This document shows positions 1 to 10,700 of a DNA stretch of 64,000 bases, piece by piece. The stretch lies in NCBI GenBank assembly GCA_015039365.1, contig WION01000179.1:45490-109489 (forward strand), given 5' to 3'. Source of the stretch: Amanita rubescens. Lineage: Eukaryota; Basidiomycota; Agaricomycetes; Agaricales; Amanitaceae. A model generated the notes under the pieces. The model made no database searches. It saw only the letters and a list, made by a program, of their open reading frames with translations, and was not told the DNA's origin. A program made the position numbers and the translations under genes. How positions within the stretch are numbered: position 1 is the stretch's first letter; each line of letters starts with the position of its first letter.

Positions 1-2
1 AA

Positions 3-1295
3 GAAGAAGAAACAGATCAAAAACCCGATCTATCTCTTGATTTTCTCAGTGACCTTTCAGTTGGAACGACACCAACACCTACCCAACAACCGACCAATCC
101 CGAATCAGGTCCTTCGAACCCTAAAGAAGAAAAGGACGAAGAAGACCCGTTTGACTCTGACAGAATCGAAGTAGACGAACCTAAACCCGATCCAACTCCA
201 CCACGCAGAGATCCATCACCCCCACCATCACCAAGAATGTCTGGAGGAAGTACAGACCCTATACCCAACCCACGAACCCCTAGTCTCATCGGAGATCTCC
301 CTGAATTTAAAGGGAAGCGAAAGGATGCCAATACGTTCATAGAAGATATCGAAATCTTCTTTGACATGAATCCTGAACGGATGAATACAGACCGTTTAAA
401 GATCCTTGCTGCCCTGAACAAGATCTCAGATGGAGCTAGACAGTGGAAAAAGAATAAATTAGCGGAATTACGAAAATCACGCGCTACCGTTGAAGGAGGC
501 GTCACAAGACCCGCTTTATTCGATGACTGGGAAGCATTCAAACTATCATTCTTGACAGATTGGGGAGAAGTTGATCCAAGCGGAAATGCATACACGAAAA
601 TTCTCAATCTACAGAACAGATCGTCCATAAAAGGAAAGAAACAGATGACCTTGCCTAATTACGTCAATCAGTTCAAGGAACAAATCACGAAAGCAGGAAT
701 CGAAGGAGAAGCAGCATTCCATATGTTCGGAAAAGGACTTACAGCACCCGAGTTCGAAAAAGCAATGCTCATGAACCCAAAAACATTGCAAGATTGGTAC
801 GACATTGCTATCAAACTCGACAACATCCGAACCCGTTCATATGCTTATTCCCCCCGATCTGGAAATGGTCATTCATCATCCTCTCATAACGACGAATCAT
901 GGGCTATGCAGATCGATCATAAATTTCTAGAACAAGAAGAAGACCCAGAACTAGAACTTATGATCAGATCTATGTCCAAAGAAGAAAGAGAACGCTACAT
1001 CAAAGACGGTTTATGTTTTATCTGCGGAATCAAAGGACACATGTCAGGGCAATGCCCGAAGAAGAAAAGAAACAAAGGGAAAGGCCGATTTAAAGGAGGA
1101 AGGAAAAGAGGATTCACGCCCAAACGTCACATTCGAGCCACATCAAATGATGGTGACGGAAATTGGGAAGAAGAAGAAGTCCAAGAGTCTAAACCAAATT
1201 ACACCAAGAACATCCGAGCGCTGATGAAAGGGATGTCAACCGACGAAAAGAATGATCTATTACTATCTCTTGCCGATGATAACGAGGATTTTTGA
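3..1295 (+). CDS. Ty3/gypsy Gag, 5'-truncated by window edge
   Basis: Structural Gag protein of an LTR retrotransposon, which forms the cytoplasmic particle that packages element RNA. The frame is open from the window edge, so the true start lies outside; the first internal ATG is at 237. The N-terminal part is acidic and Pro-rich. It is followed by a helical retrotransposon Gag core (about 290-850) and one CCHC zinc knuckle at about 1014-1055 (CFIC, GIKGH, MSGQC), then a basic tail. The stop at 1293-1295 lies just before the pol ATG at 1307, and the pol frame is already open at 1292, so pol could be made by reinitiation or a short frameshift. Confidence is high for the family. Whether it is active is unknown. 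Confidence 0.9.
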   Translation, partial: EEETDQKPDLSLDFLSDLSVGTTPTPTQQPTNPESGPSNPKEEKDEEDPFDSDRIEVDEPKPDPTPPRRDPSPPPSPRMSGGSTDPIPNPRTPSLIGDLPEFKGKRKDANTFIEDIEIFFDMNPERMNTDRLKILAALNKISDGARQWKKNKLAELRKSRATVEGGVTRPALFDDWEAFKLSFLTDWGEVDPSGNAYTKILNLQNRSSIKGKKQMTLPNYVNQFKEQITKAGIEGEAAFHMFGKGLTAPEFEKAMLMNPKTLQDWYDIAIKLDNIRTRSYAYSPRSGNGHSSSSHNDESWAMQIDHKFLEQEEDPELELMIRSMSKEERERYIKDGLCFICGIKGHMSGQCPKKKRNKGKGRFKGGRKRGFTPKRHIRATSNDGDGNWEEEEVQESKPNYTKNIRALMKGMSTDEKNDLLLSLADDNEDF

Positions 1296-1306
1296 CAGTG
1301 GGACTC

Positions 1307-4300
1307 ATGACAGTGGATGAAGTCTCAGACACACCAGATTCAACTCTCGATATATCTCATGTAACAGTACAATCTATTTCGAAACGAAGATTATCTGTCC
1401 CTATCAAAGTTGAAACTGAAAACAACACTGAAAACCTCGTTGCCCTTGTCGACTGCGGAGCCGAAGGGATATTTATCGACAAAAGGATAGCACACAAATG
1501 GAGAAAACGAAAAACTCTACGACCAATTAGAGTTTATAACGTCGATGGCACCATAAACAAAGAAGGAGAAATTGATGAACAATGTCTAATCACCTTCGAA
1601 ATGAACGGAAAACGCATGACTGAATGGTTTTACGTATCAGCAATAGGAAAACAAACGGTTATACTGGGGCTTCCTTGGTTAGAGAAGCATAACCCTGACG
1701 TAAATTGGAGAGAAAAGACTCTAGAGTTCCGAGACTCTGAACAGGACAAAATCAAGGCATCACTTCGGAGCATCTGTCAACAGATTGACAGAATAGCTAT
1801 GCCTGAATGGGAAGAAGATCTCGTCATCGGATATTTGATGTCACACAAAGGATCACAGACGACAGATCACAGATGGAACACGCATACATTTGAGGATATA
1901 GGAAGCTGGTCAGAAGACGAATATGACCAAGTAACTATCGCACGATATACGCCAGCTCAACAAATGGAACACAAATACCATCAAACAGAGGAGGTTTACA
2001 CGCTCCCTCCTGAATACTCGGCATGGAAAGATGTATTCGAGAAAAAAGCAAGTGAACGATTCCCGGAAAGCCGATCTTGGGATCACCAGATAGAACTTCG
2101 CGATGATTTCATACCAAAAAGAGGAAAAATCTATCCCTTATCTCCGAAACAGCAGAACACACTGGATGAATGGATCAAAGAACATGTTGAAAAAGGCTAC
2201 ATCAGACCATCGAAATCGCCGCAGGCATCACCTTTCTTCTTTGTAGAGAAGAAAGAAGCACAAAAACTACGACCCTGCCAAGACTATCGATATTTGAACG
2301 AATACACTAAACCAAACGCATATCCATTACCCCTTATCTCCGATCTTATGATTAAACTCAAAGATTCGGAATACTTTACGAAATTGGACATCCGTTGGGG
2401 ATATAATAACGTTCAAATCAAAGAATCTGACAGATGGAAAGCCGCCTTTATCACCAATCGAGGTTTATTTGAACCTAACGTCATGTTCTTTGGATTACGA
2501 AATTCACCAGCAACGTTCCAAGCTATGATGGACGATTATTTCAGGGATTTTACAGAAAAAGGATGGCTCGTCATCTACATGGATGACATGCTAATACACG
2601 CGCGCACTAAAGAAGAACTCGAGATTCGAACAAAACAAGTACTTGAACGATTACAGAAACACGATCTTTACCTCAAGCTTGAAAAGTGTAAATTCGCTGC
2701 CAAAGAAGTTGATTTTCTAGGCACCGTCATATCCAAAAATACAATAAAAATGGACCCGATCAAACTTGCCGGAATCAGGGACTGGCCAACCCCTTCTACC
2801 GTTAAACAAGTTAGATCCTTTTTAGGATTCGGAAATTACTATCGAAGGTTTATTTTCGGATTCGCCCATCTTGCACGACCCCTGCACGACCTAACAAAGA
2901 AAAACAAATTATGGACATGGACCGCAGAATGCCAAGTCGCATTTGATCTATTAAAAGAACGCTTCACATCCGCACCTGTCTTAATGATGCCCGACGTTAA
3001 CAAACCTTTCATTCTACAAACGGACGCATCAGACCGCGCTATCGGAGCAGTTCTTATGCAGAAAGATGACAATGGCGACTTACACCCATGCGGATACCTA
3101 TCCCACGCTTTAACACCGACTGAAACACGATGGCAAATCTACGACCGAGAGTTATTCGCCATTTACTACGCTCTTTACAACGAATGGAGATACCTGCTTG
3201 AAGGAGCAGAACACCCTGTCATTATTCATTGCGACCACAAGAACCTACTCTACTATCGAGAACCACAACGTCTTACAAACCGCCAAGCACGATGGTGGAA
3301 CGACTTGTCTCGATTTAATATTAAATTAACGCATGTTCCTGGAGCAAAACTAATAATAGCGGATGCTTTATCCCGCCGACCCGATCATATGACAAAAGAC
3401 GAACCAGAAGAGTTAATAACAATGCTCCCAAAAGAACTCTTCGTTCGCACGATCGCCGAAGATCTCCGTGACAGAGCAATAGAAATAACTGTCAAAGATG
3501 AATTCGCTCAATCAATCAAGAAATGCCTAAAAGAAAAAGGAACACCGCCCTTATGAACAGCCCTTTCTGATTGGACCCTCGACAACGAATTAATCCTATA
3601 CAAAGGGAAATCTTTTATCCCTCCTGACACCGATCTTCGCCGAGATATTATCAGAGATTTTCATGAATCACCAACAAGCGGACACCCCGGTTTCTTCAAA
3701 ACACTAGCCTTATTAAAGGAATATTACTGGTGGCCATTAATGTCTAAAATGGTTAAACAGTTTATTGACGGATGCACGGCATGTCAACAAATGAAATCAA
3801 ATACTCACCCTACCGCCGCACCCCTGATGCCAATCAAGTCTCACGCACACCGACCCTTTCAACAAATAACCATGGATTTCATAACCGACTTACCCATAAG
3901 TGACGGTTTCGATTCTATCTTTATCGTGGTCGATCAAGGACTTACAAAGGGAGTAATTCTCATGCCTTGTAATAAAACTATCACCGCCGACGAAACCGCC
4001 GACCTCTACATTCGGAATGTATTTAAAAATTTCGGTTTACCCGACATCATGATCTCCGATCGAGGACCACAGTTCGCATCACATGTCTTCAACGGCATAA
4101 TGGACTCATTAAAGATCAAACATAAAATGAGTACCGCCTTCCATCCACAAACTGATGGACAAACGGAGCGATATAACGCCGAATTAGAAGCTTATCTCCG
4201 AATATTCTGTGCCTATGAACCAGATACTTGGAACAAAATGATACCAATAGCACAATTCGCACATAATTCACGCACTCATGAAGCGTTGAAACAATCACCC

Positions 4301-4903
4301 TTTCAATTGATGTATGGAACATCCCCGGTTGCACTCCCCCTTGTCTCAAATAAGACAAATACACCAACCGCCGATAACCGCATCAACTCTCTGTTCCGCG
4401 CACGAGAAGAAGCACTCGCCGCACATGATCTAGCACGAGCTAAGATGATGGAAAGAACAACGAGAAAGACTAAACCATTCAAAGTCAATGACAAAGTATG
4501 GTTAGAATCTAGGAACCTGAAGATTCCTTATCAGAGCAGAAAGCTCGCACCTAAACGAGAAGGTCCCTTTTCCATCAAAGAAGTCTTAGGACCAGTGACA
4601 TATCGTCTCACGCTACCAAGACAATGGAAAATTCATAACGTATTCCACGCCGCCTTACTAACGCCGTTCAAAGAAACTTCCTTTCACGGAATAACAGAAA
4701 CAAGGCCCCCTCCCGATCTGATCGAAGGAGAAAAAGAATACGAAGTAGAAGCACTGCTTGCACATCGCAAGTTCAGAGGGAAATTACAATTCCTAGTAAA
4801 GTGGAAAGGCTATGACACCAGCGAAAACACATGGGAACCAGAAAATAACTTGACGCATATGGAAGACCTCCTTCTAGAATATAAAAGACGAAGGAAACTC
4901 TGA
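1307..4903 (+). pseudogene. Ty3/gypsy Pol (PR-RT-RNaseH-IN-chromodomain) with one TGA stop
   Basis: Polyprotein of a chromovirus. In order: aspartic protease (DCGA around 1450, where DSGA/DTGA is usual), reverse transcriptase with YMDD at about 2576, RNase H (TDAS at about 3020), integrase HHCC finger (about 3660-3800), DDE core (MDF..., SDRGPQF, TDGQTERYN, 3870-4180), and a C-terminal chromodomain (FLVKWKGY at about 4790). Stop TGA at 3554-3556 splits the ORF between RNase H and the integrase zinc finger. The same frame continues downstream to 4903, and the related element at 59932-61855 has an Arg codon (CGC) there. So either this is a nonsense mutation or, less likely, readthrough. I chose ATG 1307 because the apparent start at 1292 is TTG. 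Confidence 0.92.
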
Positions 4904-4928
4904 AACGTCATTCACATACCAAGTTATT

Positions 4929-6662
4929 ATGCAAAATGGAAACGACACCACCGACGCCGTTCAGCACTTCCCCTGGTCTGAATTCTACGCTGGAGAGAAC
5001 ACCGACACCCGACTCACCACTCTCACTGAACCCCACCGACCTCGACTCGTTCTTCATACCACCGACACCGACGAAGAAGACACTGACCCGAACGACTTCG
5101 TTGATGTTCCCTACAGATCTTCCGATCAGACCTCGTCTCAAACGATCCCGGTCACTCCCACCGAAACCCAGGAAACCCATCACGGAACATCAGAAACTCT
5201 GGCTGTACCTGGACGAATTACGGAAGATCGCAATAGCCGACCGATCCCACCTAGAAACGCTGAAGACATTAGCGTTACCTTACATAGAGAGACGGTATCT
5301 GCCGGTCACGCTTCGACTCAACCTCATAACGAATCTATTCGAGGCAACGACCAGAGTCACGGTACAGATGGGATTAACCGCGATATGGCTAGCTCCATCA
5401 TACGAACCACCCCCGATCTCTATCTCAGTTATCACGGAATTACTACTTACACCAAGGTTAGAGACCGCGTCACTCTGATCTGTAACGCCGCTAGATTACA
5501 AGTCGACGTCTTTGACCAAGAAAGGATAGCTCGAGTCTGGCGACTTCTCATGGACTTCCGAACCGCCACTACCCTTGCTGGTCAAGCCCGAGATCAGTAC
5601 AATTATCATTGTGCCGATTTAATCGAAACGTTTGTAAACGTTACGTCACTATACTGGGAAGACGTTCATCCGAAAGGAGGAAACCTGGATCAACTGGCGA
5701 TAGATCTATTACGACGACTTCTCACGGCTGACGTCGAGCGCTATATCATCCTTGCTATAGAAAGCATTGACGATCAAAGGTTTGGACTAAAAATACAGCC
5801 CCACGATCAGAATAACCGCATCGCTGTCAACCATTGGTTTCGCGCTACCGAAGCTACACCCGACCGACACCGAGCAACTAGATGCATTATGGAGACAGAT
5901 CGTAAATCGAGAGAAATCTGGTGCCTCACCGGAAAGATCCGAGACCTCTTGTCCAGTATCCAAGGAGACACAGAATGGACTACAGCCGAATTCGCAGATG
6001 GAGTTCCCCTGCATCAACTCACTAGCGACCACATTGCGCAGATCAATAATGCGATCAGCGATCTCGATCTTCATCGCCGAATCCGTACAACAGGCGATCT
6101 CATTGAGGAAGAACCGAAACGAGATAAGAAGGCTCCTCCTCCTCCTCGATCCGCATCACCCCCAACCACCACCGTTATTCGCCACGGAGTCTGGAATATT
6201 CCTGTCCCCACTACTCGACGACACGACACTCCGCCTGCTCGACGACCTACGACCCGCAGTATGACCAATGCCGCCAACCAACGCCCTCACCGTTACAACC
6301 GATGCATCCACTGCCAAGGTAAACATGCCTCTGAGGATCACCATCTTGCTACTGCAATTCCTCCTATGTCTACTCTACCTCCACGCGCTCCCACGCGCCG
6401 ACGCGATCCGACGCCCGGTCCTTCCACTAAGAAGAAAGGACGTTCTCGAACTACCACAGATGCCGCCAATACCTCCGCTTCCACTAGCCGCCGCCCTCAT
6501 CAGCCGAAGAAGAAGGGAAAGAAGAAGGCACACCACGCGTCACAGTGTCAGGCATGCGTCAATGGACGACAGTGCGACGGAGCCGACGACGACGCCTGCG
6601 ACCTTTACAGCGACTACGGCTATCAGCACGACGACGACGCCATGCACAACATGAACACCTGA
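4929..6662 (+). CDS. Ty3 element third ORF, 577 aa, unknown function
   Basis: Long ORF between the pol stop (4903) and the 3' LTR (6669), where vertebrate-type elements would carry env. I see no signal peptide or membrane segment, so it is not an obvious envelope gene. The N-terminal 150 residues are acidic and low-complexity. Residues about 155-390 form a helical domain containing RVWRLLMDF and ADVERY. The C-terminal part is basic, rich in Pro, Thr and Arg, and has a CIHCQGKH cluster and further Cys residues near the end. The second Ty3 element carries a clear homologue in the same place (58177-59931), sharing TEPxRPRLV, ADVER and an acidic terminus ending in HNxxT. Conservation in two diverged elements argues that it is a real element protein. 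Function unknown. Confidence 0.75.
   Translation: MQNGNDTTDAVQHFPWSEFYAGENTDTRLTTLTEPHRPRLVLHTTDTDEEDTDPNDFVDVPYRSSDQTSSQTIPVTPTETQETHHGTSETLAVPGRITEDRNSRPIPPRNAEDISVTLHRETVSAGHASTQPHNESIRGNDQSHGTDGINRDMASSIIRTTPDLYLSYHGITTYTKVRDRVTLICNAARLQVDVFDQERIARVWRLLMDFRTATTLAGQARDQYNYHCADLIETFVNVTSLYWEDVHPKGGNLDQLAIDLLRRLLTADVERYIILAIESIDDQRFGLKIQPHDQNNRIAVNHWFRATEATPDRHRATRCIMETDRKSREIWCLTGKIRDLLSSIQGDTEWTTAEFADGVPLHQLTSDHIAQINNAISDLDLHRRIRTTGDLIEEEPKRDKKAPPPPRSASPPTTTVIRHGVWNIPVPTTRRHDTPPARRPTTRSMTNAANQRPHRYNRCIHCQGKHASEDHHLATAIPPMSTLPPRAPTRRRDPTPGPSTKKKGRSRTTTDAANTSASTSRRPHQPKKKGKKKAHHASQCQACVNGRQCDGADDDACDLYSDYGYQHDDDAMHNMNT
4936..5478 (+). CDS. Overlapping +1-frame ORF inside the Ty3 third ORF, 180 aa
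   Basis: Second open frame, +1 relative to the 577-aa ORF, covering its low-complexity N-terminal third. Residues about 85-170 are more protein-like than the other frame: helix-forming and hydrophobic, with ITEHQKLWLY and LNLITNLFEATT. The other Ty3 element has an ORF in the same relative (+1) frame at 59178-59645 with a similar helical stretch (ITEDLMK, ATEAMITTQLALAVVESW). Either the region is dual-coding, or the true product joins this frame to the downstream 577-aa frame by frameshift or splicing. I cannot decide between these from sequence. Confidence 0.5.
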   Translation: METTPPTPFSTSPGLNSTLERTPTPDSPLSLNPTDLDSFFIPPTPTKKTLTRTTSLMFPTDLPIRPRLKRSRSLPPKPRKPITEHQKLWLYLDELRKIAIADRSHLETLKTLALPYIERRYLPVTLRLNLITNLFEATTRVTVQMGLTAIWLAPSYEPPPISISVITELLLTPRLETASL

Positions 6663-6668
6663 ACGGAT

Positions 6669-7156
6669 TGTTGTTGTGGTCAACAACGTAGGGGAGAGCT
6701 AGTGTTACAACACGGTACGGACTCCCGCATTATGCTTACATGATACGTCGGACATGTTTATTTCCTTTATGCATACCTTACTCGTCACTCCCCTTATGCT
6801 CGATTCATACGGACTAACTCGTTTACTTACTTATACCATTCCTTATTCCACATATGACGCCGTCCTTATACCTACGTTCGTACTTACCTTTATTCATTAA
6901 TTAGTACGTCTCTCTGTACTTACCAGTATAAGTACCTCATGTATTCTAGAGTCGAACCCTAAGTTCGACTTAGCTGTTTATTGTCGTCTGGCAATATAAC
7001 CGTACTCTCAAACTCATCTACCACAATCGTCCTCAGATCCTAAGTCAACGCCTTGACTTAGTATTGAACTTATAATCTTAACGTTTGACTTAAGACTTGT
7101 AATCGTGACTAGAGTTGCTGTTGCAACTTAGGTTGAGATTAACGAGTTCGTAACAT
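6669..7156 (+). repeat. 3' LTR of the first Ty3 element (outer end approximate)
   Basis: Starts TGTTGTTGTGG six bases after the third-ORF stop. The same start is found next to the third ORF of the second element (minus strand, 58161 downward), and similarity continues through a TTCGACTTAG motif. I place the end near the CGTAACA at about 7156 because LTRs end in CA. The 5' LTR is outside the window, so neither the outer end nor a target duplication can be proved. Confidence 0.6.
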
Positions 7157-7239
7157 ATTGGAGTTATTGGACTTTAATAGGAGTGAATAGGACTCATCCT
7201 ATGGGAGTTTAATAAGAGTTTAATCAGACTATGCATAAA

Positions 7240-7722
7240 TGACGAAGATACGCCCAGCAGCGCAGCGTCTAAGTGTTAAAGTGAATACTTACTTAGAGTG
7301 GAGTGTAGAGTGGTGGTGACGACCTCGAACGATAACTCACTATCCTATGGATATAGAATGTGGTGGTAAGAGGAGAAGGAAGGTTCTTATTTGTACCTAC
7401 ATACAGGTAGTCTTATATACTACTAGTATCCTAATAAGTACAATGTATAGTAAATAGAGGAAGAGCTGTGCATGACGTATGATATGACGTCTAGCGCAGC
7501 TATGACGCGTCTACCGCAGTAATGGGATGACGCAAGCGACTATAGGATATTCCAGTATCCTATGTATATGTACGTGTATATATGTATGTGAATACATATA
7601 CGCATGTATGTACATCTAATCTGTATATCCTAATCTATAGGATAAGATATGATGTATTTATCTTATATGAGATAAGATAAGATATACGTTATCTTATATG
7701 ATTAGATAAGATAACTTTAACA
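7240..7722 (-). repeat. 3' LTR of the Copia-type element
   Basis: 483 bp, near-identical to 14598-15080. On the minus strand it begins TGTTAAAG and ends CGTCA. It contains runs of GATAAGATA-type sequence and the CATGTATGTAC region. It lies just downstream (minus sense) of the polypurine tract. Confidence 0.95.
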
Positions 7723-7731
7723 CACCCCCTC
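7723..7731 (-). other. Polypurine tract of the Copia-type element
   Basis: Minus-strand GAGGGGGTG directly abuts the LTR start TGTTAAAG. This is the expected plus-strand DNA priming site. Confidence 0.75.
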
Positions 7732-10700
7732 GCTAAGTTATCCAGGAATATATGAAATATTTTATACGAGTCACCGGAATTGCAAGACTTATAAAGTCTT
7801 CACGGAAGATCTCTCGTTTTGTGTACAAGTACGGGGATCCAGACTATATGCTGCTTTCACCTTAATCCCTTGTATTATATATTTCTTTTTTAATATTCCT
7901 ATAATGCTTGTTGTATACATTATACAATATTTATCATTGTTTGATCCTAAAGGTATAGGATATGACTTTGTCGAAAAGCCAATACAATGACGTATATTGT
8001 TTGAATCGATTTATCAAAAATCGAGTTCCCTGTCATATTGATAATATCCATTATAAAAGCACCCCCAGGCTTCAAGCCTTACAAAGTGTGTGAAATCATA
8101 TTTTATCGAGAAGGGGCTTGTTCTACTGCCTTCGCTGTCTCTGATATGATTTATTACTTTGTTTGATAAAGGATAAGTATATATCCTTAAGTGCTAAATG
8201 AATATTTTTGGCAGGTAAACGATAACGTTTGACAACTTGCATAAATATCAAGCTATATAAATAGCGAGATGTATGACAATGATTCTTTGTGTGAAAAGAA
8301 TCCTCTGATGGATATGCGAGTGTGTATATGTCGCATTGTCAAGTAAAAAACTTGACGTGTCTTCCTAAATGAACTATTTAGACGAGTATAGTATCTCTAC
8401 AAGGGGAGCTTCCTCCCTTGCAAATACTCTCTGCTCATATGTGTAACGAGTGCAATAATTATTCCTTGTTTCTTTACAAGTTCAAATTATGTGCGCTGAC
8501 TCGTGTGTTCTCCTATTATATTTAAAGGCGTCCAACGCCTTATGTGGTGTAAAGGTGACTAGCACCTTAAATCGTAAAGGAGTATATATTCTCTTTGCAC
8601 AGCAATACGAGAATATGATGTGGCGTGTTCGCTTGATCGACAAGTTGCACGTGTGACAATTTTACTTGTAATAACAAGTGTAATTGTATGTGGTCTAATA
8701 TAATTGCTCGTCCTTGTAAAGACAAGTATGACGACAAGCAAGTTATGTTATAGACGGTTGCCCAGATAATTCTTATACATCATGGTTTACGTCTCTGTTA
8801 TATCGATATAAACTCCTTTTTAAATTTCGATAAAGAGTTCAACCATGTGTCTTAAAGAATATCTTCGTTATTCAGCAGATCGAAGTCCTTGGGTCTTTTA
8901 AAGGACTTATACTTTCAAAGTATTTGACCCGTCTGCTATTGAACAACAACTGTTCCCTTCTATAGATATGTGTGTATATCTTGTCTTTTGTAAATGATGA
9001 TAATCCGTCTGGTATGATGATTTGCATATTATTAAATCCTTTATAATCACTTTCGTAAAGGATTGTATTTGGTTGTGATTCCATATATCCCTATTTTGGT
9101 AGGAACGCACAACACCAGCGGGGAGACAAATCTCCTGATCTCGTAATAACGAGATGAACTTCATCATTATCCAATTCCTGAGCATGTATGACGATTATTA
9201 AATTCGAGCTTGTATGCGAGCAGTTGTCTCGCGTTGTACAAGTGTACTCGGTATTTCAATCGTGTAAGTGAATCCAGATACATTTTACTGGATGCTCATA
9301 CAGATGTGATTCCCTACTTGACTTATACGTGGTGGTCATCCACATTTGTAATATATCTTGGTAATCATTATAAAAGAGTTTTACCATATATGATCAGCAG
9401 TGAGAACTGCTATAAGTGTCCGGCGCATTTTATCTTAATATAAAGATAATTTGCTGGCAGTATTGTGTCTGCTGTGCCCGACGATCATTAATGATGTAAT
9501 CCTTTATTAGACACTGTGTACAAGATGTTTGATCTTGTTTTATATATATGCTATATTTATTGTACCTTGTGTATGGATACAAGATACGAATATGACTTTA
9601 AAGGTCTACACCCACAGGGATACGACCGTTGTCATGACAAGTTTTAATTGAGGATCCAAGAACGATCAACGTTCCGCATTCACTCATACTTGTATATTTG
9701 GGGATTTGCACAAGGCAGGCGCCACCCCATAATAGCATATTGAATCTATTTTTGATATAGATTCTTTTACGACGAAGAGGATATACTTGTATTAACGACA
9801 AGTATAATTATAAGTGTTTGTATATATGGACAAACACTTATATGATATCTCGTATGTACGAGATTTTGACCTCTAAGTCATTTAAGTGTCAATGACTATC
9901 TTTTTGGACGATATATATTCAACATGAACACGTCTACTGGGAAGGTATAACTGCGACGTTATCCGATATAGGTTTCCTTTTCAGTACAGCCTATATTAAT
10001 CCTTAAACAAGGATTATTCCTCTGTTACGTGTAGTCCGTTGGCAAGCAATGTCCTCTTAACTCTGTTAATTCTTGTTCTACCCTGGTTCTATTTGATCTT
10101 TATGCATTATCCAGATGCAATAAGATATAGAACTCAAACGGGGGAAGTCTCGTCGAATGATCTTGAATATCCTTTTTGATGTTCAACGTATAATGACAAC
10201 GTTAAACCGAAACTCATTATTTATAAAGATCCTCCTTATGAGTTGGCCGAAGCTCATTCATATACGGTATATTTTGGCAATGACAAAATGTCCTTGCTAA
10301 TACCGCCAGGAAGATCATAATGATATTTCGAAGTCATAGCAGTATTGGGTCTGCTGTGCCCCTGAATATCCCACAATATGTAAATATTGCTACCCATTCA
10401 AAGGTTGACCTGTACAAGTTTATATTCGTAGCAGTATTGGGTCTGCTGTATCCCCAAGTGATCCACAATATATCAATATTGCTAACCAACCTGAAAACCG
10501 TCAAAACTTGTGTAAGGAAATTCTCCATTGTTCGGATGAGACCAAGAACTAGAGTTAATTAAAGAGGGTGTTGGATTATACTCAAGGTGTTCCTATCTTT
10601 AGCTTTTGAGGGCCAAGATCTGTGCAAGGAACTAAATGTATTCCAATAATCCAATCGTAATATCGTAAAAACGATACTGAGAATCTGTATTTTGAAAGGA

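Noticed and set aside
4929..6662. Envelope gene in the third ORF position
   Set aside because: No signal peptide, membrane anchor or fusion-like segment is visible.
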